Positions 17,115 to 25,850 of a stretch of DNA of 64,000 nucleotides are shown here, piece after piece. Source of the DNA: JANQRZ01 sp965214485 (GTDB lineage Bacteria; Bacteroidota; Rhodothermia; Rhodothermales; JANQRZ01). The position numbers and the translations under genes were made by a program. Position 1 is the first letter of the stretch; the number at the start of each line of letters is the position of its first letter. The notes beneath the pieces are model-generated. The model searched no databases. It saw only the letters and a list, made by a program, of their open reading frames with translations, and was not told the origin of the DNA. The stretch is taken from the NCBI GenBank assembly GCA_965214485.1, contig CBDCBW010000010.1, positions 132,342-196,341 on the forward strand, given 5' to 3'.

Positions 17115-17672
17115 TCAAGGCCGGCCTCCTTCGCGCTCGTAGAACGGGTTCGTCTCCGGCGCGAGCTCGCCCCGGTACATCGCGCTCATGCGGACGTAGT
17201 GCGCCGCGTTGGCCCGGATCGTCTGGACCTCCTCCTCGGTGAGCGGGCGGACGACCGTCGCCGGGCTGCCGAGCACGAGCGAGCGCGGCGGCACCACCGT
17301 GCGGCCCGTCACGAGCGCGCCGGCCCCGACGAGGCTGCCCGCGCCGACGACGGCCCCGTCGAGCACGACCGCCGCCATCCCGATCAGGCAGTCGGCCTCG
17401 ACCGTGCAGCCGTGCACGACCGCGTTGTGCCCGACCGTCACGCCGGCCCCGATCACGCAGGGGTGCGTCCCCCGGCTGACGTGGACGGTCGCGTTGTCCT
17501 GGACGTTCGAGCACGCGCCGATGCGGATGAAGTGCACGTCGCCGCGCAAGCTCGCGCCGTGCCACACGCTGGCCCCGAGCCCGAGCGTCACGTCGCCGAT
17601 GACGGCAGCGGTGGGAGCGACGAAGTTGTCCCCTTCGAGCCGGGGGTGGGTGCCGAGGAAGGGTTCGGTCAT
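17115..17672 (-). CDS. Gamma carbonic anhydrase-like hexapeptide protein
   Basis: A 185-aa left-handed beta-helix protein of the YrdA/CaiE/gamma-CA type. Hexapeptide repeats run from residue ~20 to ~135 (VIGDVTLGLGASVWHGASLR and onward). Metal-ligand histidines are visible in the VHV and GHNAVVHGC turns, and the C-terminal helix (TEEEVQTIRANAAHYVRMS) is typical. It probably forms trimers with a zinc or iron site at subunit interfaces. Whether it is an active carbonic anhydrase cannot be told. It is convergent with the antitoxin-like gene. Confidence 0.9.
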   Translation of the reverse strand: MTEPFLGTHPRLEGDNFVAPTAAVIGDVTLGLGASVWHGASLRGDVHFIRIGACSNVQDNATVHVSRGTHPCVIGAGVTVGHNAVVHGCTVEADCLIGMAAVVLDGAVVGAGSLVGAGALVTGRTVVPPRSLVLGSPATVVRPLTEEEVQTIRANAAHYVRMSAMYRGELAPETNPFYEREGGRP

Positions 17673-17731
17673 GGCCGGGCGGAATCACGGAGAGGGGCGG
17701 GGCGTTAGAACGAGACCTCGCCTCGTCCGTC

Positions 17732-17872
17732 ATGTCCGAAACCGTTCCCCCGCCCGAGCGCAAAGCTACGACGTGGCTCAGGCGTCTGGGCGCGGCCGGG
17801 TTTCTCTTCTTCCTCGTCAAGGGGCTGCTCTGGCTGAGCCTTCCGGCGCTCCTCGTCTGGCTCGGCTGCTGA
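17732..17872 (+). CDS. Small single-pass membrane protein
   Basis: A 46-aa protein: a basic cytoplasmic start (PPPERKATTWLRRLGA), then one long hydrophobic helix (GFLFFLVKGLLWLSLPALLV). I recognise the general pattern of small membrane proteins seen in many bacteria but assign no function. It starts 59 bp from the divergent carbonic anhydrase-like gene and ends 32 bp before the next gene. Confidence 0.6.
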   Translation: MSETVPPPERKATTWLRRLGAAGFLFFLVKGLLWLSLPALLVWLGC

Positions 17873-17904
17873 CTCCTGCGCCCTCGTACGGCCCCTCTCC
17901 TCGC

Positions 17905-18183
17905 ATGGCCCACATCGACGTAGTCCGCGCTCACGCCCTCGGCCTCGCCGGAGCCCGCCGGGCCGCCGAGGAGGTTGCCGCCGAGCTTCGGGACGAGCTC
18001 CCGTTCCGCACGCACTGGGAGGGCGATACGCTCGTGGCCCGCGGCGCAGGCTTCGACGCGCAGTTCGTGGCCGACGACGAGGCGGTGCGCGTGCTGGTCA
18101 GGCTCGGCCTCGTGCTCCGCCCGATGCGCCGCAAGATTCACGGCGAGATCGAAGCCTACCTCGACCGCTACATTCCGGCCTGA
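17905..18183 (+). CDS. Polyhydroxyalkanoic acid system family protein
   Basis: A 92-aa protein resembling the PHA_gran_rgn family: N-terminal helix GARRAAEEVAAELRDEL, then a beta-rich half (THWEGDTLVARGAGFDAQFV...VRVLVRLGLVLRPMRRKIHG). Length fits the family. Members occur near PHA granule genes in some bacteria, but no PHA synthase is visible here, so the name is only a family label. The ATG at 17905 is chosen because it precedes the conserved MAHIDVVRAH start. Confidence 0.7.
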   Translation: MAHIDVVRAHALGLAGARRAAEEVAAELRDELPFRTHWEGDTLVARGAGFDAQFVADDEAVRVLVRLGLVLRPMRRKIHGEIEAYLDRYIPA

Positions 18184-18266
18184 GTCCGCCCCATTCCGGT
18201 CTGAGTCTGCCCCGCGCTGCTCAGCCTCTCTTCTCTCCCTTCTCTCCTCCATCCCCCACGTCTCCG

Positions 18267-18944
18267 ATGCGCTCTCACGTCCTCCGCTTTCTCTACAACC
18301 GCGCCGTCGGGGGCCTCCCGGTCCTCGGCACGCCTGCCGAAACGGCGGGCCGCTTTCTCTCCGGCCCCGGCACGCTCGCCGAGCGCGCCGAGGAGATGAG
18401 CAAAACCCACGTCATGCTCTGCGCGAGCACCGGCTTCGTGCTCGGGCTGCCGGGCTTCCTGATGCTGCCGATCACGCTGCCGACCAACCTCGCGGGCGTG
18501 GCCCTCGTTCAGCTCCACCTCGCCGCCGCCACGGCCTTCATGGGCGGCCACGACCCGCACGACAAGGCGGTGCGCGAGCGCGCCGTGGCGTGCCTGCTCG
18601 GGCGGGGCACCGAGGAGCCGACCGAGGAGGACGAGGCCGTCGAGGTGATCGACCGCTCGGCGGTGAAGCTGGCCGAGCGCGGGATCCGGTTCCTCGCCGA
18701 GGGCGCGGTCGGGCTGGCGACGCGGGCCGGGCGCTGGGGGGCGACGAAGGTGGTGACCCGGCAGCTTCCGCGCCGGAGCCTCCCGCTCGTCGGCGGCGTG
18801 CTCGGGGGGGCGTCGGACGCCTACAGCGCGGGCAAAGTCGCCGAGGCCGCGCGCCGGGCTTTTCTCGATGTCGAGCCGCCGCTCTCCCTCGTCGCCGAGA
18901 TCGAGACGTCCGAGATCGAGGCGTCGGGCGACGGGGCCGGCTGA
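18267..18944 (+). CDS. EcsC-family protein
   Basis: A 225-aa protein. Residues ~45-90 form a hydrophobic segment (MLCASTGFVLGLPGFLMLPI). The C-terminal half carries the EcsC-like motif LPLVGGVLGGASDAYSAGKV at ~residues 175-195. EcsC family proteins are membrane-associated and of unclear function. The gene lies 83 bp after the PHA-family gene and may share its transcript. Confidence 0.75.
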   Translation: MRSHVLRFLYNRAVGGLPVLGTPAETAGRFLSGPGTLAERAEEMSKTHVMLCASTGFVLGLPGFLMLPITLPTNLAGVALVQLHLAAATAFMGGHDPHDKAVRERAVACLLGRGTEEPTEEDEAVEVIDRSAVKLAERGIRFLAEGAVGLATRAGRWGATKVVTRQLPRRSLPLVGGVLGGASDAYSAGKVAEAARRAFLDVEPPLSLVAEIETSEIEASGDGAG

Positions 18945-19078
18945 GCGAGCGTCGGCGCTCTCTTTGGTGGGAGACCGGCGTATGTTCGCGGAGGGTGCTA
19001 TTTTTAATCGGCAGTGGCAGCCCCGGGTTCAGTCCGCCGGGGAGTCTCCCGATACCGCTGCCGACGCCCCGCCCCGCT

Positions 19079-21025
19079 ATGGCCGCATCCCCGCACCCCT
19101 TCGCGCAGCGCTCGGTGATCGAGCAGGCGCTCGTCAGCGTCTCGCACTTGCTGGTCTCCTCGAGCGAGGCCGACCTGCGCGAGGTGCTCCGCATTCTCGG
19201 CGAGGCGCTCGGCGCGGAGTGCGCTTACCTCGTCACCGTGCCCGACGAGAACCACGCCCTGACCGAGGCCGCGACGCCGCTCGGCACGATGACTCGGTGG
19301 CACCGCGACGGGGCCTCGAGCGAGCAGTCCCTCTTCGACGGAGACCGCGACGCGAGCAGCCCGACGCTGCGGCTCCTCGCCAACGCGCAGCACCACCCGG
19401 GCCGAGACGTCCACGTCCAGACCGGCTCCGACGGGAGCGAGTCGGCGGGGGTTGCCATTCCGCTGCTCTCGAAGCAGGACCGGTTCGTCGGCTACCTCGG
19501 CATCGAGCACGCAGCGCTGCCGGACCAAGCCCTGCGCGAGCACGGCCGGGTGCTCTCCGTCTTCGGCGACCTCCTCTCGGGCTACCTCAGCCGCCGCGAC
19601 GCCGAGCGGGCCCTCTCGGAGAGCGAGGAGCGCTGGCGCAAGTTCGTCGAGTTCAACCCCGAGCCGATCCTCATCACCACCGCCGACACGATCCTCTACG
19701 CCAACGAAGCCTGCATGCGCCTCCTCGGCATCGACGAGCCAGAGGCCCTCCAGGACTACGCGCTGCGCGACTTTCTCCCGGCCGACCAGGTCCACCTGAT
19801 CGAGACGCAGCAGGCCATCGCCTCGGACCAGGCCCCCCTGGAGCACGACATCGTCCGGCTCGACGGCGAGGAGCGGGTCGTCGAGACCATCGCCGTGGCG
19901 GTGCGCTTCCAGGGCCTCGAGGCCGTGCAGATGGTGATGCGCGACCTCACCGACCGCAAGCGCAGCCAGGAGCGCTACCGCACGTTCGTCCAGACGATCT
20001 CCGAGGGGGTCTGGCGCATCGACATCGCTAAGCCGGTCTCCGCCCTGGCCTTCCCCACGCTCCAGGCCGATCAGATGCTCGAGCACGGCTACCTCGCCGA
20101 GTGCAACACGATGATGACCCGGCTCCTCGGCGCTTCCCGCACCGAAGCCGTCGTCGGCAAGCCGCTCCGGACGCTGGTGCCGGCCCTCGGCAGGGGCATG
20201 GTCGAGACCTTCGTCGAGAACGGCTACCGGCTCCACAACCACGAGGTGTCGTTTCAAGGGGCAGGCCGGTCCCCGCGCCACTTCTCGCTCAACGCCGTCG
20301 GCCGGATCGAGCGGGGTGCGCTGGTCCGCATCTGGGGAAGCTGCGTCGAGGTCACCGAGCGCGTCGAGATGGAGCGCCGCATGGTGGCCGTGCTCGAGGA
20401 GCAGCAGGAGCGCATCGGGCGCGACCTGCACGACAGCGTGGGGCAGCTCCTGACGGGGATCCGGATGCTGAGCGAGAACCTCGGGACGCGCCACTTCAGC
20501 CCTGGGGAGGAGGGCTACGCCGCCATGCAGAAGGTGACCACCTTCGCCGAGGACGCCCTCCAGCGGGTGCGCGAAATCTGCCGGGGCCTGGTTCCGCCGC
20601 AGCTCTACCAGGAGGGCCTCGGGTCCGCGCTGCACGGGCTGTGCGCCACGCTCGATGTGCTCTCCGACGTCCGCTGCTCGTTCACCCAGCATGAAGAGAC
20701 CGAGGTCGAGAGCTACGAGACGCAGCTCCAGCTCTACCGGATCGCGCAGGAGGCCGCCAACAACGCCCTCAAGCACGCCGAGCCGGAGCACATCTGGCTT
20801 CGCCTCACGCGCGAGAACGGGTTCGTCACCCTCGAAGTAGAGGACGACGGACGAGGCTTCGAGGAGGAGCAGCACACCGGACGCTCCCTGGGGCTGTACA
20901 GCATGCGCCGCCGGGCGAGCAGCATCCGGGCTACGCTCGTCATCGACTCCGAGATCGAGGTTGGGACGCTGGTAAAGGTGGTGCTTCCGGCGAAGGAACC
21001 GGCGCAGGAGACGGCCGAGGTGTAG
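19079..21025 (+). CDS. GAF-PAS-PAS sensor histidine kinase (NarL/HisKA_3 type)
   Basis: A 648-aa cytoplasmic sensor kinase without membrane segments. Domains in order: GAF (~20-165, EADLREVLRILGEALGAECA), PAS (~180-295, EFNPEPILITTADTILYANE), a second PAS (~303-435), the HisKA_3 dimerisation/phosphoacceptor region (IGRDLHDSVGQLL, phospho-His at about 451) and a HATPase (~540-640, with EAANNALKHA as N box and VEDDGRGF as G1). The ATG at 19079 is chosen because the GAF region follows directly; the frame is open far upstream over other genes. The two LuxR-type regulators downstream are the expected partners. Confidence 0.92.
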   Translation: MAASPHPFAQRSVIEQALVSVSHLLVSSSEADLREVLRILGEALGAECAYLVTVPDENHALTEAATPLGTMTRWHRDGASSEQSLFDGDRDASSPTLRLLANAQHHPGRDVHVQTGSDGSESAGVAIPLLSKQDRFVGYLGIEHAALPDQALREHGRVLSVFGDLLSGYLSRRDAERALSESEERWRKFVEFNPEPILITTADTILYANEACMRLLGIDEPEALQDYALRDFLPADQVHLIETQQAIASDQAPLEHDIVRLDGEERVVETIAVAVRFQGLEAVQMVMRDLTDRKRSQERYRTFVQTISEGVWRIDIAKPVSALAFPTLQADQMLEHGYLAECNTMMTRLLGASRTEAVVGKPLRTLVPALGRGMVETFVENGYRLHNHEVSFQGAGRSPRHFSLNAVGRIERGALVRIWGSCVEVTERVEMERRMVAVLEEQQERIGRDLHDSVGQLLTGIRMLSENLGTRHFSPGEEGYAAMQKVTTFAEDALQRVREICRGLVPPQLYQEGLGSALHGLCATLDVLSDVRCSFTQHEETEVESYETQLQLYRIAQEAANNALKHAEPEHIWLRLTRENGFVTLEVEDDGRGFEEEQHTGRSLGLYSMRRRASSIRATLVIDSEIEVGTLVKVVLPAKEPAQETAEV

Positions 21026-21202
21026 TCCTATCCCGCTGTGCTCTATATTAACGGCACGTTAGCGGCGCGCACCCGTGGTCTAGCGCTGTACGTCTCGCTT
21101 TGCTATAGCGGACGGGCACGGTTCTTGGCGGAGAGGCCCTCGAGCGGACTTCCTCCTTCCACCAACTAGGACCGTGCCCCGCCAGCGCCCCAAGATAACG
21201 GC

Positions 21203-21922
21203 ATGAACTCGAGCCCCTCTCCAGCCTCCCCGGACACTCCCGCCGCCTCGGCCCCGATCCGCGTCGTCGTCGTCGACGACCACCCGGCCATCCGCGAGGC
21301 CATCGCCGACACCATCCGCGCCCAGCCCGGACTCGAACTCTGCGGCGTCGCCGGCAGCGCCACCGACGCCTTCGACCTCGTGCGCGAGACCCAGCCCGAC
21401 GTCGCCGTCATCGACATCTCGCTCGGCGACGCCCACGGCCTCGACCTGGTGCAGAACCTCCGCGCCCAGCACCGCTCGCTCGAGGTCGTCGTCTTCTCGA
21501 TGTACGACGAGGAGGTCTACGCCGAGCGCGCCATCCGCGCCGGTGCCCGGGGCTACGTCATGAAGAGCGAGCCGACCCAGAGCGTCGCCGAGGCGATCCG
21601 GTGCGCGGCCTCGGGCGAGATCTACCTCAACCGCCGCGCCGCCAGCCGGATCCTGTCGAAGGTCGCCGCCGGGCACACCGGTGCCGGGCGCACCGGCGAG
21701 GCGGCGCCGGGGCTCGAGGACCTGACGGACCGGGAGATGGCGGTCTTCCAGATGCTCGGGCAGGGTCGCCCGACCGAGGAGATCGCCGAGCGGCTGAACC
21801 TGAGCCGCAAGACGGTCGAGACCTACCGGCGGCGGGCGAAGGAGAAGCTGGGCTTCGAGACGGTGACCGAACTCCTCCAGTTCGCCATACGGTGGACCTA
21901 CGCCCAGGGCAACGGCCCCTAG
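21203..21922 (+). CDS. NarL/LuxR-family response regulator 1
   Basis: A 239-aa two-domain regulator. The receiver domain (~19-135) has acidic pair D25/D26, phosphoacceptor Asp71 (VAVIDISLGD) and the switch Lys in YVMKSEPTQ. The LuxR-type HTH domain (~170-230) is visible as LTDREMAVFQMLGQGRPTEE and LNLSRKTVETYRRRAKEKL. It is 177 bp downstream of the histidine kinase. It shares 625 identical bases with regulator 2 and differs only in the N-terminal ~22 and C-terminal ~8 residues. Confidence 0.94.
   Translation: MNSSPSPASPDTPAASAPIRVVVVDDHPAIREAIADTIRAQPGLELCGVAGSATDAFDLVRETQPDVAVIDISLGDAHGLDLVQNLRAQHRSLEVVVFSMYDEEVYAERAIRAGARGYVMKSEPTQSVAEAIRCAASGEIYLNRRAASRILSKVAAGHTGAGRTGEAAPGLEDLTDREMAVFQMLGQGRPTEEIAERLNLSRKTVETYRRRAKEKLGFETVTELLQFAIRWTYAQGNGP
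21271..21895 (+). repeat. 625-bp direct repeat, copy 1 (copy 2 at 22621-23245)
   Basis: The two copies, offset by 1350 bp, look identical base for base across nearly the whole response-regulator coding sequence. The first mismatches appear just outside (21270 and 21896). This is a very recent duplication or ongoing gene conversion. Confidence 0.9.
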
Positions 21923-22555
21923 TGTCGCGGTCTCGCTCGTGCGCGGCCCCCCGGCCGTCAGCCCCTCGCTGTGCTCAACGGTCCGACGGCCCCTCCCCAC
22001 AGCGTAGGGAGAAGTGTTTGGAGTGCCCGTTTGCTCGGAGCGGAGCGATGGCAGCGGAAGCGGGGGCCAGCCTGCGAGCAACGGTCTTCCGCTGTGGCAG
22101 TGCGGCGGGGCGGCTCTGCGGTCCTGGGCGTGAAGAACCCCTCGACTTCGGCCTACGGGACACGTCCTACGGCCCCCGCCCAGGATGACGGGACAAGGGG
22201 AGGCCATCGCGGCGCGCGGCTCCGTCTCCCGAGCCGGCACGCGGGCGAGGCGACCGAGGCGCTTCCGACGCGATGACCGGTGAGTGTCCCGGAAAGGACC
22301 AGGGTGAGCTTGCCCCGGCACCGATCCCTCTTTTCGGCGCAGCGCGGGGGGTACAGAAGCACTAGGCGGGATGCGCCCAAACTACCCCCTTGCATGTGCT
22401 AAAACTCAAGGGTTTCCTACCGCCCCAGCGGGTACTTTTAGATTGCCCTTCCTGCTGGTCCACGCCTCCGACCCTCTCCGCCTAACCGCCCCGGCTTCGT
22501 GTTCGCTTCCTTCTTCCCGGTCGCTGACCATGTGCCCCCCGAGGCCACCCGGATC
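21923..22555. other. Gene-free region between twin regulators
   Basis: About 630 bp with no convincing gene. It holds copy B of the intergenic repeat (21987-22031, also at 11388-11445) and GC-rich sequence with several small hairpins. A weak promoter-like pair (ttt near 22413 and TACTTTTA at 22433-22440, 7 of 8 matches to TAnnTTTG) lies about 115 bp before the ATG at 22556 and could give regulator 2 its own transcript. Confidence 0.5.
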
Positions 22556-23281
22556 ATGCCCGTCCCTTCTCTCCATTCCGCCGCCACGGCCGCGAAGCGG
22601 GCCCCGATCCGCGTCATCGCCGTCGACGACCACCCGGCCATCCGCGAGGCCATCGCCGACACCATCCGCGCCCAGCCCGGACTCGAACTCTGCGGCGTCG
22701 CCGGCAGCGCCACCGACGCCTTCGACCTCGTGCGCGAGACCCAGCCCGACGTCGCCGTCATCGACATCTCGCTCGGCGACGCCCACGGCCTCGACCTGGT
22801 GCAGAACCTCCGCGCCCAGCACCGCTCGCTCGAGGTCGTCGTCTTCTCGATGTACGACGAGGAGGTCTACGCCGAGCGCGCCATCCGCGCCGGTGCCCGG
22901 GGCTACGTCATGAAGAGCGAGCCGACCCAGAGCGTCGCCGAGGCGATCCGGTGCGCGGCCTCGGGCGAGATCTACCTCAACCGCCGCGCCGCCAGCCGGA
23001 TCCTGTCGAAGGTCGCCGCCGGGCACACCGGTGCCGGGCGCACCGGCGAGGCGGCGCCGGGGCTCGAGGACCTGACGGACCGGGAGATGGCGGTCTTCCA
23101 GATGCTCGGGCAGGGTCGCCCGACCGAGGAGATCGCCGAGCGGCTGAACCTGAGCCGCAAGACGGTCGAGACCTACCGGCGGCGGGCGAAGGAGAAGCTG
23201 GGCTTCGAGACGGTGACCGAACTCCTCCAGTTCGCCATACGGTGGGAGCAGAGCCAGACCAGCCCGCGCTCGGACTCGTAG
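22556..23281 (+). CDS. NarL/LuxR-family response regulator 2
   Basis: A 241-aa near-copy of regulator 1: same receiver (phospho-Asp70) and same LuxR HTH, identical in protein from VDDHPAI to the end of the recognition helix and beyond (FAIRW). Only the ends differ: N-terminus MPVPSLHSAATAAKRAP and C-terminus EQSQTSPRSDS. The ATG at 22556 gives the same length as regulator 1; the in-frame GTG at 22499 would add 19 residues. Both regulators should read the same kinase and the same DNA sites. Confidence 0.93.
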   Translation: MPVPSLHSAATAAKRAPIRVIAVDDHPAIREAIADTIRAQPGLELCGVAGSATDAFDLVRETQPDVAVIDISLGDAHGLDLVQNLRAQHRSLEVVVFSMYDEEVYAERAIRAGARGYVMKSEPTQSVAEAIRCAASGEIYLNRRAASRILSKVAAGHTGAGRTGEAAPGLEDLTDREMAVFQMLGQGRPTEEIAERLNLSRKTVETYRRRAKEKLGFETVTELLQFAIRWEQSQTSPRSDS

Positions 23282-23303
23282 TCCGGCCAAGACTCGCCGT
23301 GCC

Positions 23304-23353
23304 GCAGAGCCGGCGCAGAGCCGGCGCGGAGCCTGTGCACCGCCGGGGCTCCG
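23304..23353. repeat. 11-bp tandem repeat and weak hairpin between convergent genes
   Basis: gcagagccggc occurs twice in tandem (23304-23325) with a partial third copy. Right after it, cggagcc (23327-23333) can pair with ggctccg (23347-23353). It lies between the stops of regulator 2 and the nucleotidyltransferase and could serve as a weak bidirectional terminator. Confidence 0.4.
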
Positions 23354-23355
23354 GG

Positions 23356-24483
23356 CTAGTCGGTCTCGGGGAGGTAGAGCTCTGCCGTCCGGCGCGCGGC
23401 GGAGTAGGCCCCGTACCGCAGCCCGCCTGCGACGCCGTCCTGCGCCAGCACGTTGAGCCGCACCCGGTCCCAGTACGGCTCGACCTTCATGTGAGCCTGT
23501 TTCGGAAGCCGCTCCAGCAGGTCGTGCCCCAGCGTTCTCACGCGGTGGTCGCGGCGGATGTCGTCCCGGACGTGCTTCGGCAGCGGAGCCGCCAGGAGGT
23601 CAGCGGCGAGCAACAGGCCGAGCCGGAGGATGCGGCGGCTGCGCATCGCGCCCATCCGGTCGTAGACGGCGTGCCAGTCCAGGCCGGGGTAGGCGCGGAC
23701 GAGCTCGGCGACGTCGCAGATGTACTTGAACCGGTCCCACCGATTCTTCAGGCCGTGGTAGCACAGCACCTGGAGGAGGTCCTCCGTGCCCAGCGTGCGC
23801 ACGTCGCGCCCGGCGATGGGCACCGTCACCGAGCGCGCGAGGAGGGCGTCGAAGCTCTCCGAGTACCGGTAGCCCGGCGGCATTATGGCCGTGTGCACGT
23901 CGATGAAAGCCTGCGCTTCGCCGAGGCTGTGGATGCGCCGCCAGAACGTGTATTGGCCGTTGAGGTAGAGATAGCTCGCCTTCCGAAACGGGGTCAGCGG
24001 CTTGGACCCGTAGCCTTCGCGGGCCAGCATCCGGTCGAGCCGGTCGAAGTCCTCGCGCCGGACGACCAGGTCGATGTCGACGAACGGGCGGGCGGCGATG
24101 CCTCCGTAGACGCTCTGCGCAAGCACGGCCCCTTTGACGGCGAGCGTCGGGAAGGCCTCGCGCTCGAACACCTCGGACAGGCGCCCGAGCTCCTGCATCA
24201 GGATGAGGCTGTGGGCCGAGCGCGCCCCGACGACCCCGCGCAGCCACGTCATGTGCGGCTCCGAGAGGAGGGCGTCGTCCATCTCGCGCAGGTGGCAGTA
24301 GAGGAGCGGCTGCACGCCGTGGTAGCCGGCCAGCGTGACGAGGTAGCCCCACTGCAGATCGTCGTCGCGGAGGTGGTGCGCGACCTGTTCGGCATGGGAC
24401 GGCTCGAGCTCCGTCCGGCAGCAGAGCCGCATGATGTTGTATTCGGGGCGGGAGCCGGCCTCGTCGGGGTGAATCGTAGCCAT
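23356..24483 (-). CDS. NTP_transf_5-type nucleotidyltransferase (lasso cluster)
   Basis: A 375-aa protein of the large nucleotidyltransferase family found beside lasso and related RiPP genes. The catalytic core is visible as LAVKGAVLAQSVYG and ARPFVDIDLVV (Asp136 and Asp138), followed by HTAIMPP and LLQVLCYHGLKNRWDRFKYI. As I recall, the pseudomycoidin cluster has such an enzyme adding sugar to a kinase-placed phosphate on the lasso peptide; a similar tailoring role is an inference here. The ATG at 24483 is chosen; the frame extends to 24546 through a repeated HPSDD motif. It is separated from the rest of the cluster by 230 bp and may have its own promoter. Confidence 0.82.
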   Translation of the reverse strand: MATIHPDEAGSRPEYNIMRLCCRTELEPSHAEQVAHHLRDDDLQWGYLVTLAGYHGVQPLLYCHLREMDDALLSEPHMTWLRGVVGARSAHSLILMQELGRLSEVFEREAFPTLAVKGAVLAQSVYGGIAARPFVDIDLVVRREDFDRLDRMLAREGYGSKPLTPFRKASYLYLNGQYTFWRRIHSLGEAQAFIDVHTAIMPPGYRYSESFDALLARSVTVPIAGRDVRTLGTEDLLQVLCYHGLKNRWDRFKYICDVAELVRAYPGLDWHAVYDRMGAMRSRRILRLGLLLAADLLAAPLPKHVRDDIRRDHRVRTLGHDLLERLPKQAHMKVEPYWDRVRLNVLAQDGVAGGLRYGAYSAARRTAELYLPETD

Positions 24484-24492
24484 CAATCTCTC

Positions 24493-24544
24493 GTCATCAG
24501 AAGGGTGCCTCTTGTCCTCGGACCTCGTGTCATCAGAAGGGTGC
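24493..24544. repeat. 16-bp direct repeat upstream of nucleotidyltransferase
   Basis: gtcatcagaagggtgc occurs at 24493-24508 and 24529-24544, 36 bp apart. It is in the presumed leader of the minus-strand gene starting at 24483. If the frame is translated from 24546 it encodes a doubled HPSDD. It could be an operator pair or a short duplication. Confidence 0.75.
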
Positions 24545-24713
24545 ACGTCAATAATTCAGAACACACCGGTAGGCCTGACCGGGGCACAGCCGCCGCCGGA
24601 GGCATCGCGCGGCGAGCAGAGAGGCTGAGCGCGAGAAGGGGGTTCCGGCAGCGGGCGTCGGGGCAGTAAGATATCGCATGTTGTCCAACTTGCCTAAGGC
24701 TCCGCCAGCGCGC

Positions 24714-25850
24714 TCAGGGCTCGGACGGCCTCCGTGCAGCCTGAGCCGATGGCTTCAGCACCAGCTCGGCGATGACCGCCCGGTGGTCGGAAACCAGGTC
24801 GGGGTCCACGCGCGCGCGCCGGACCACCCAGTCGTCGCTGGCGAGCACGTAGTCGATGCGGACGAGGGGTAGGCCCGCCGGGAACGTCCCGCCCCAGCCC
24901 GTCCCGGCCTCGTCGAAGGCGTCCCGAAAGCCGTGCGCGAGGTGGGTGTAGGCCCAGTTCCGCGGCGTGCTGTTGAAGTCGCCGCACACGAGGAACGGGT
25001 GGGGCTCCGCGTCGAGCATCGCGCGTAGCTGGCGGGCCTGCTCGGCCCGGACCTCGAAGTCGCGGCCGTAGGCGTGGAAGGCATCGAGCCAGGCGCGCGG
25101 CGAGAACCGCTGGTCCTCCCGCCGCCACGGGCGCTGGCTGCTGAACGAGTGGAGGTGCACGTTGTAGACCATGATGGTCCGGCCCTGCCACCGGTAGGCG
25201 CGGCGCGTGATGCCGCCGGAGCTCCACAGCCCCTCCGGGGGGTTGCCCCGCACCAACTCGCTTCGCCCCACCGCCTCGATGCGCGAGAAGAGGGGCCGCG
25301 AGAACATGAAGTCCTTGCCGCCATCGGGCCGCGACATCTCGTAGGCTTTGTCCTTGAGCAGCGGGCCGAGCAGCGGCGCGCCCCAGGTCACGCCGGTGTC
25401 GCGGAGCAGGCGGATCGAGAACTCCTGGAGCGCGATGAGGTGGGGGCGGTCGCGCGCCAGCACGTTGGCGAGGACGTGCTGCTTGCCGCCGCCGTCCTTG
25501 CCTGCGTTGAACGTCATCACCGTGAGGCCGGGCGCGTCGGCGGCGGCGGTCGCGGGGTCAGCGCTGGCGTTCAGCTCCGGCATGAGCACGGTGGCGAGGC
25601 AGAGGAGGAGGTGAAGCGCAGCGAGAGCCCAGCGCCGCTTCACGATGAGACCGACGGCTACGAGCGCCGCCGCGACGAGAACAAGCGTGCCGAAGATGGC
25701 GACGACCTGGAGGCCCCAGAGCTGCTCCGGCGGCACGAAGGGGGCCGCGTTCGCCGCCGCGAGGAGGCCGACGAGCGCGGCGTCTGCCCCCCAGAGAAGC
25801 CATCGCCCCCTCCGGGACGGCGGGCGCTTCGGAACCGCTTCGGTCGTCAT
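24714..25850 (-). CDS. Membrane-anchored endonuclease/exonuclease/phosphatase-fold protein
   Basis: A 378-aa protein. Three hydrophobic helices (residues ~14-95) anchor it. The EEP domain follows (~105-370), with motifs VMTFNAGKDGG, IALQEF, MVYNVHLHS, CGDFNSTPRN and the terminal VSDHRAVIAEL, so the catalytic Asp/His/Asn set is complete. EEP enzymes cut phosphodiesters or phosphomonoesters. Here the active site probably faces outward, but the substrate is unknown. Its start overlaps the stop of the upstream gene by 4 bp (ATGA), so it is translationally coupled to the lasso transporter group. Confidence 0.85.
   Translation of the reverse strand: MTTEAVPKRPPSRRGRWLLWGADAALVGLLAAANAAPFVPPEQLWGLQVVAIFGTLVLVAAALVAVGLIVKRRWALAALHLLLCLATVLMPELNASADPATAAADAPGLTVMTFNAGKDGGGKQHVLANVLARDRPHLIALQEFSIRLLRDTGVTWGAPLLGPLLKDKAYEMSRPDGGKDFMFSRPLFSRIEAVGRSELVRGNPPEGLWSSGGITRRAYRWQGRTIMVYNVHLHSFSSQRPWRREDQRFSPRAWLDAFHAYGRDFEVRAEQARQLRAMLDAEPHPFLVCGDFNSTPRNWAYTHLAHGFRDAFDEAGTGWGGTFPAGLPLVRIDYVLASDDWVVRRARVDPDLVSDHRAVIAELVLKPSAQAARRPSEP

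Noticed and set aside
21114..21179. 9-bp inverted repeat gggcacggt/accgtgccc before regulator 1
   Set aside because: The arms are short and the spacer is about 48 bp; compatible with chance in GC-rich DNA.
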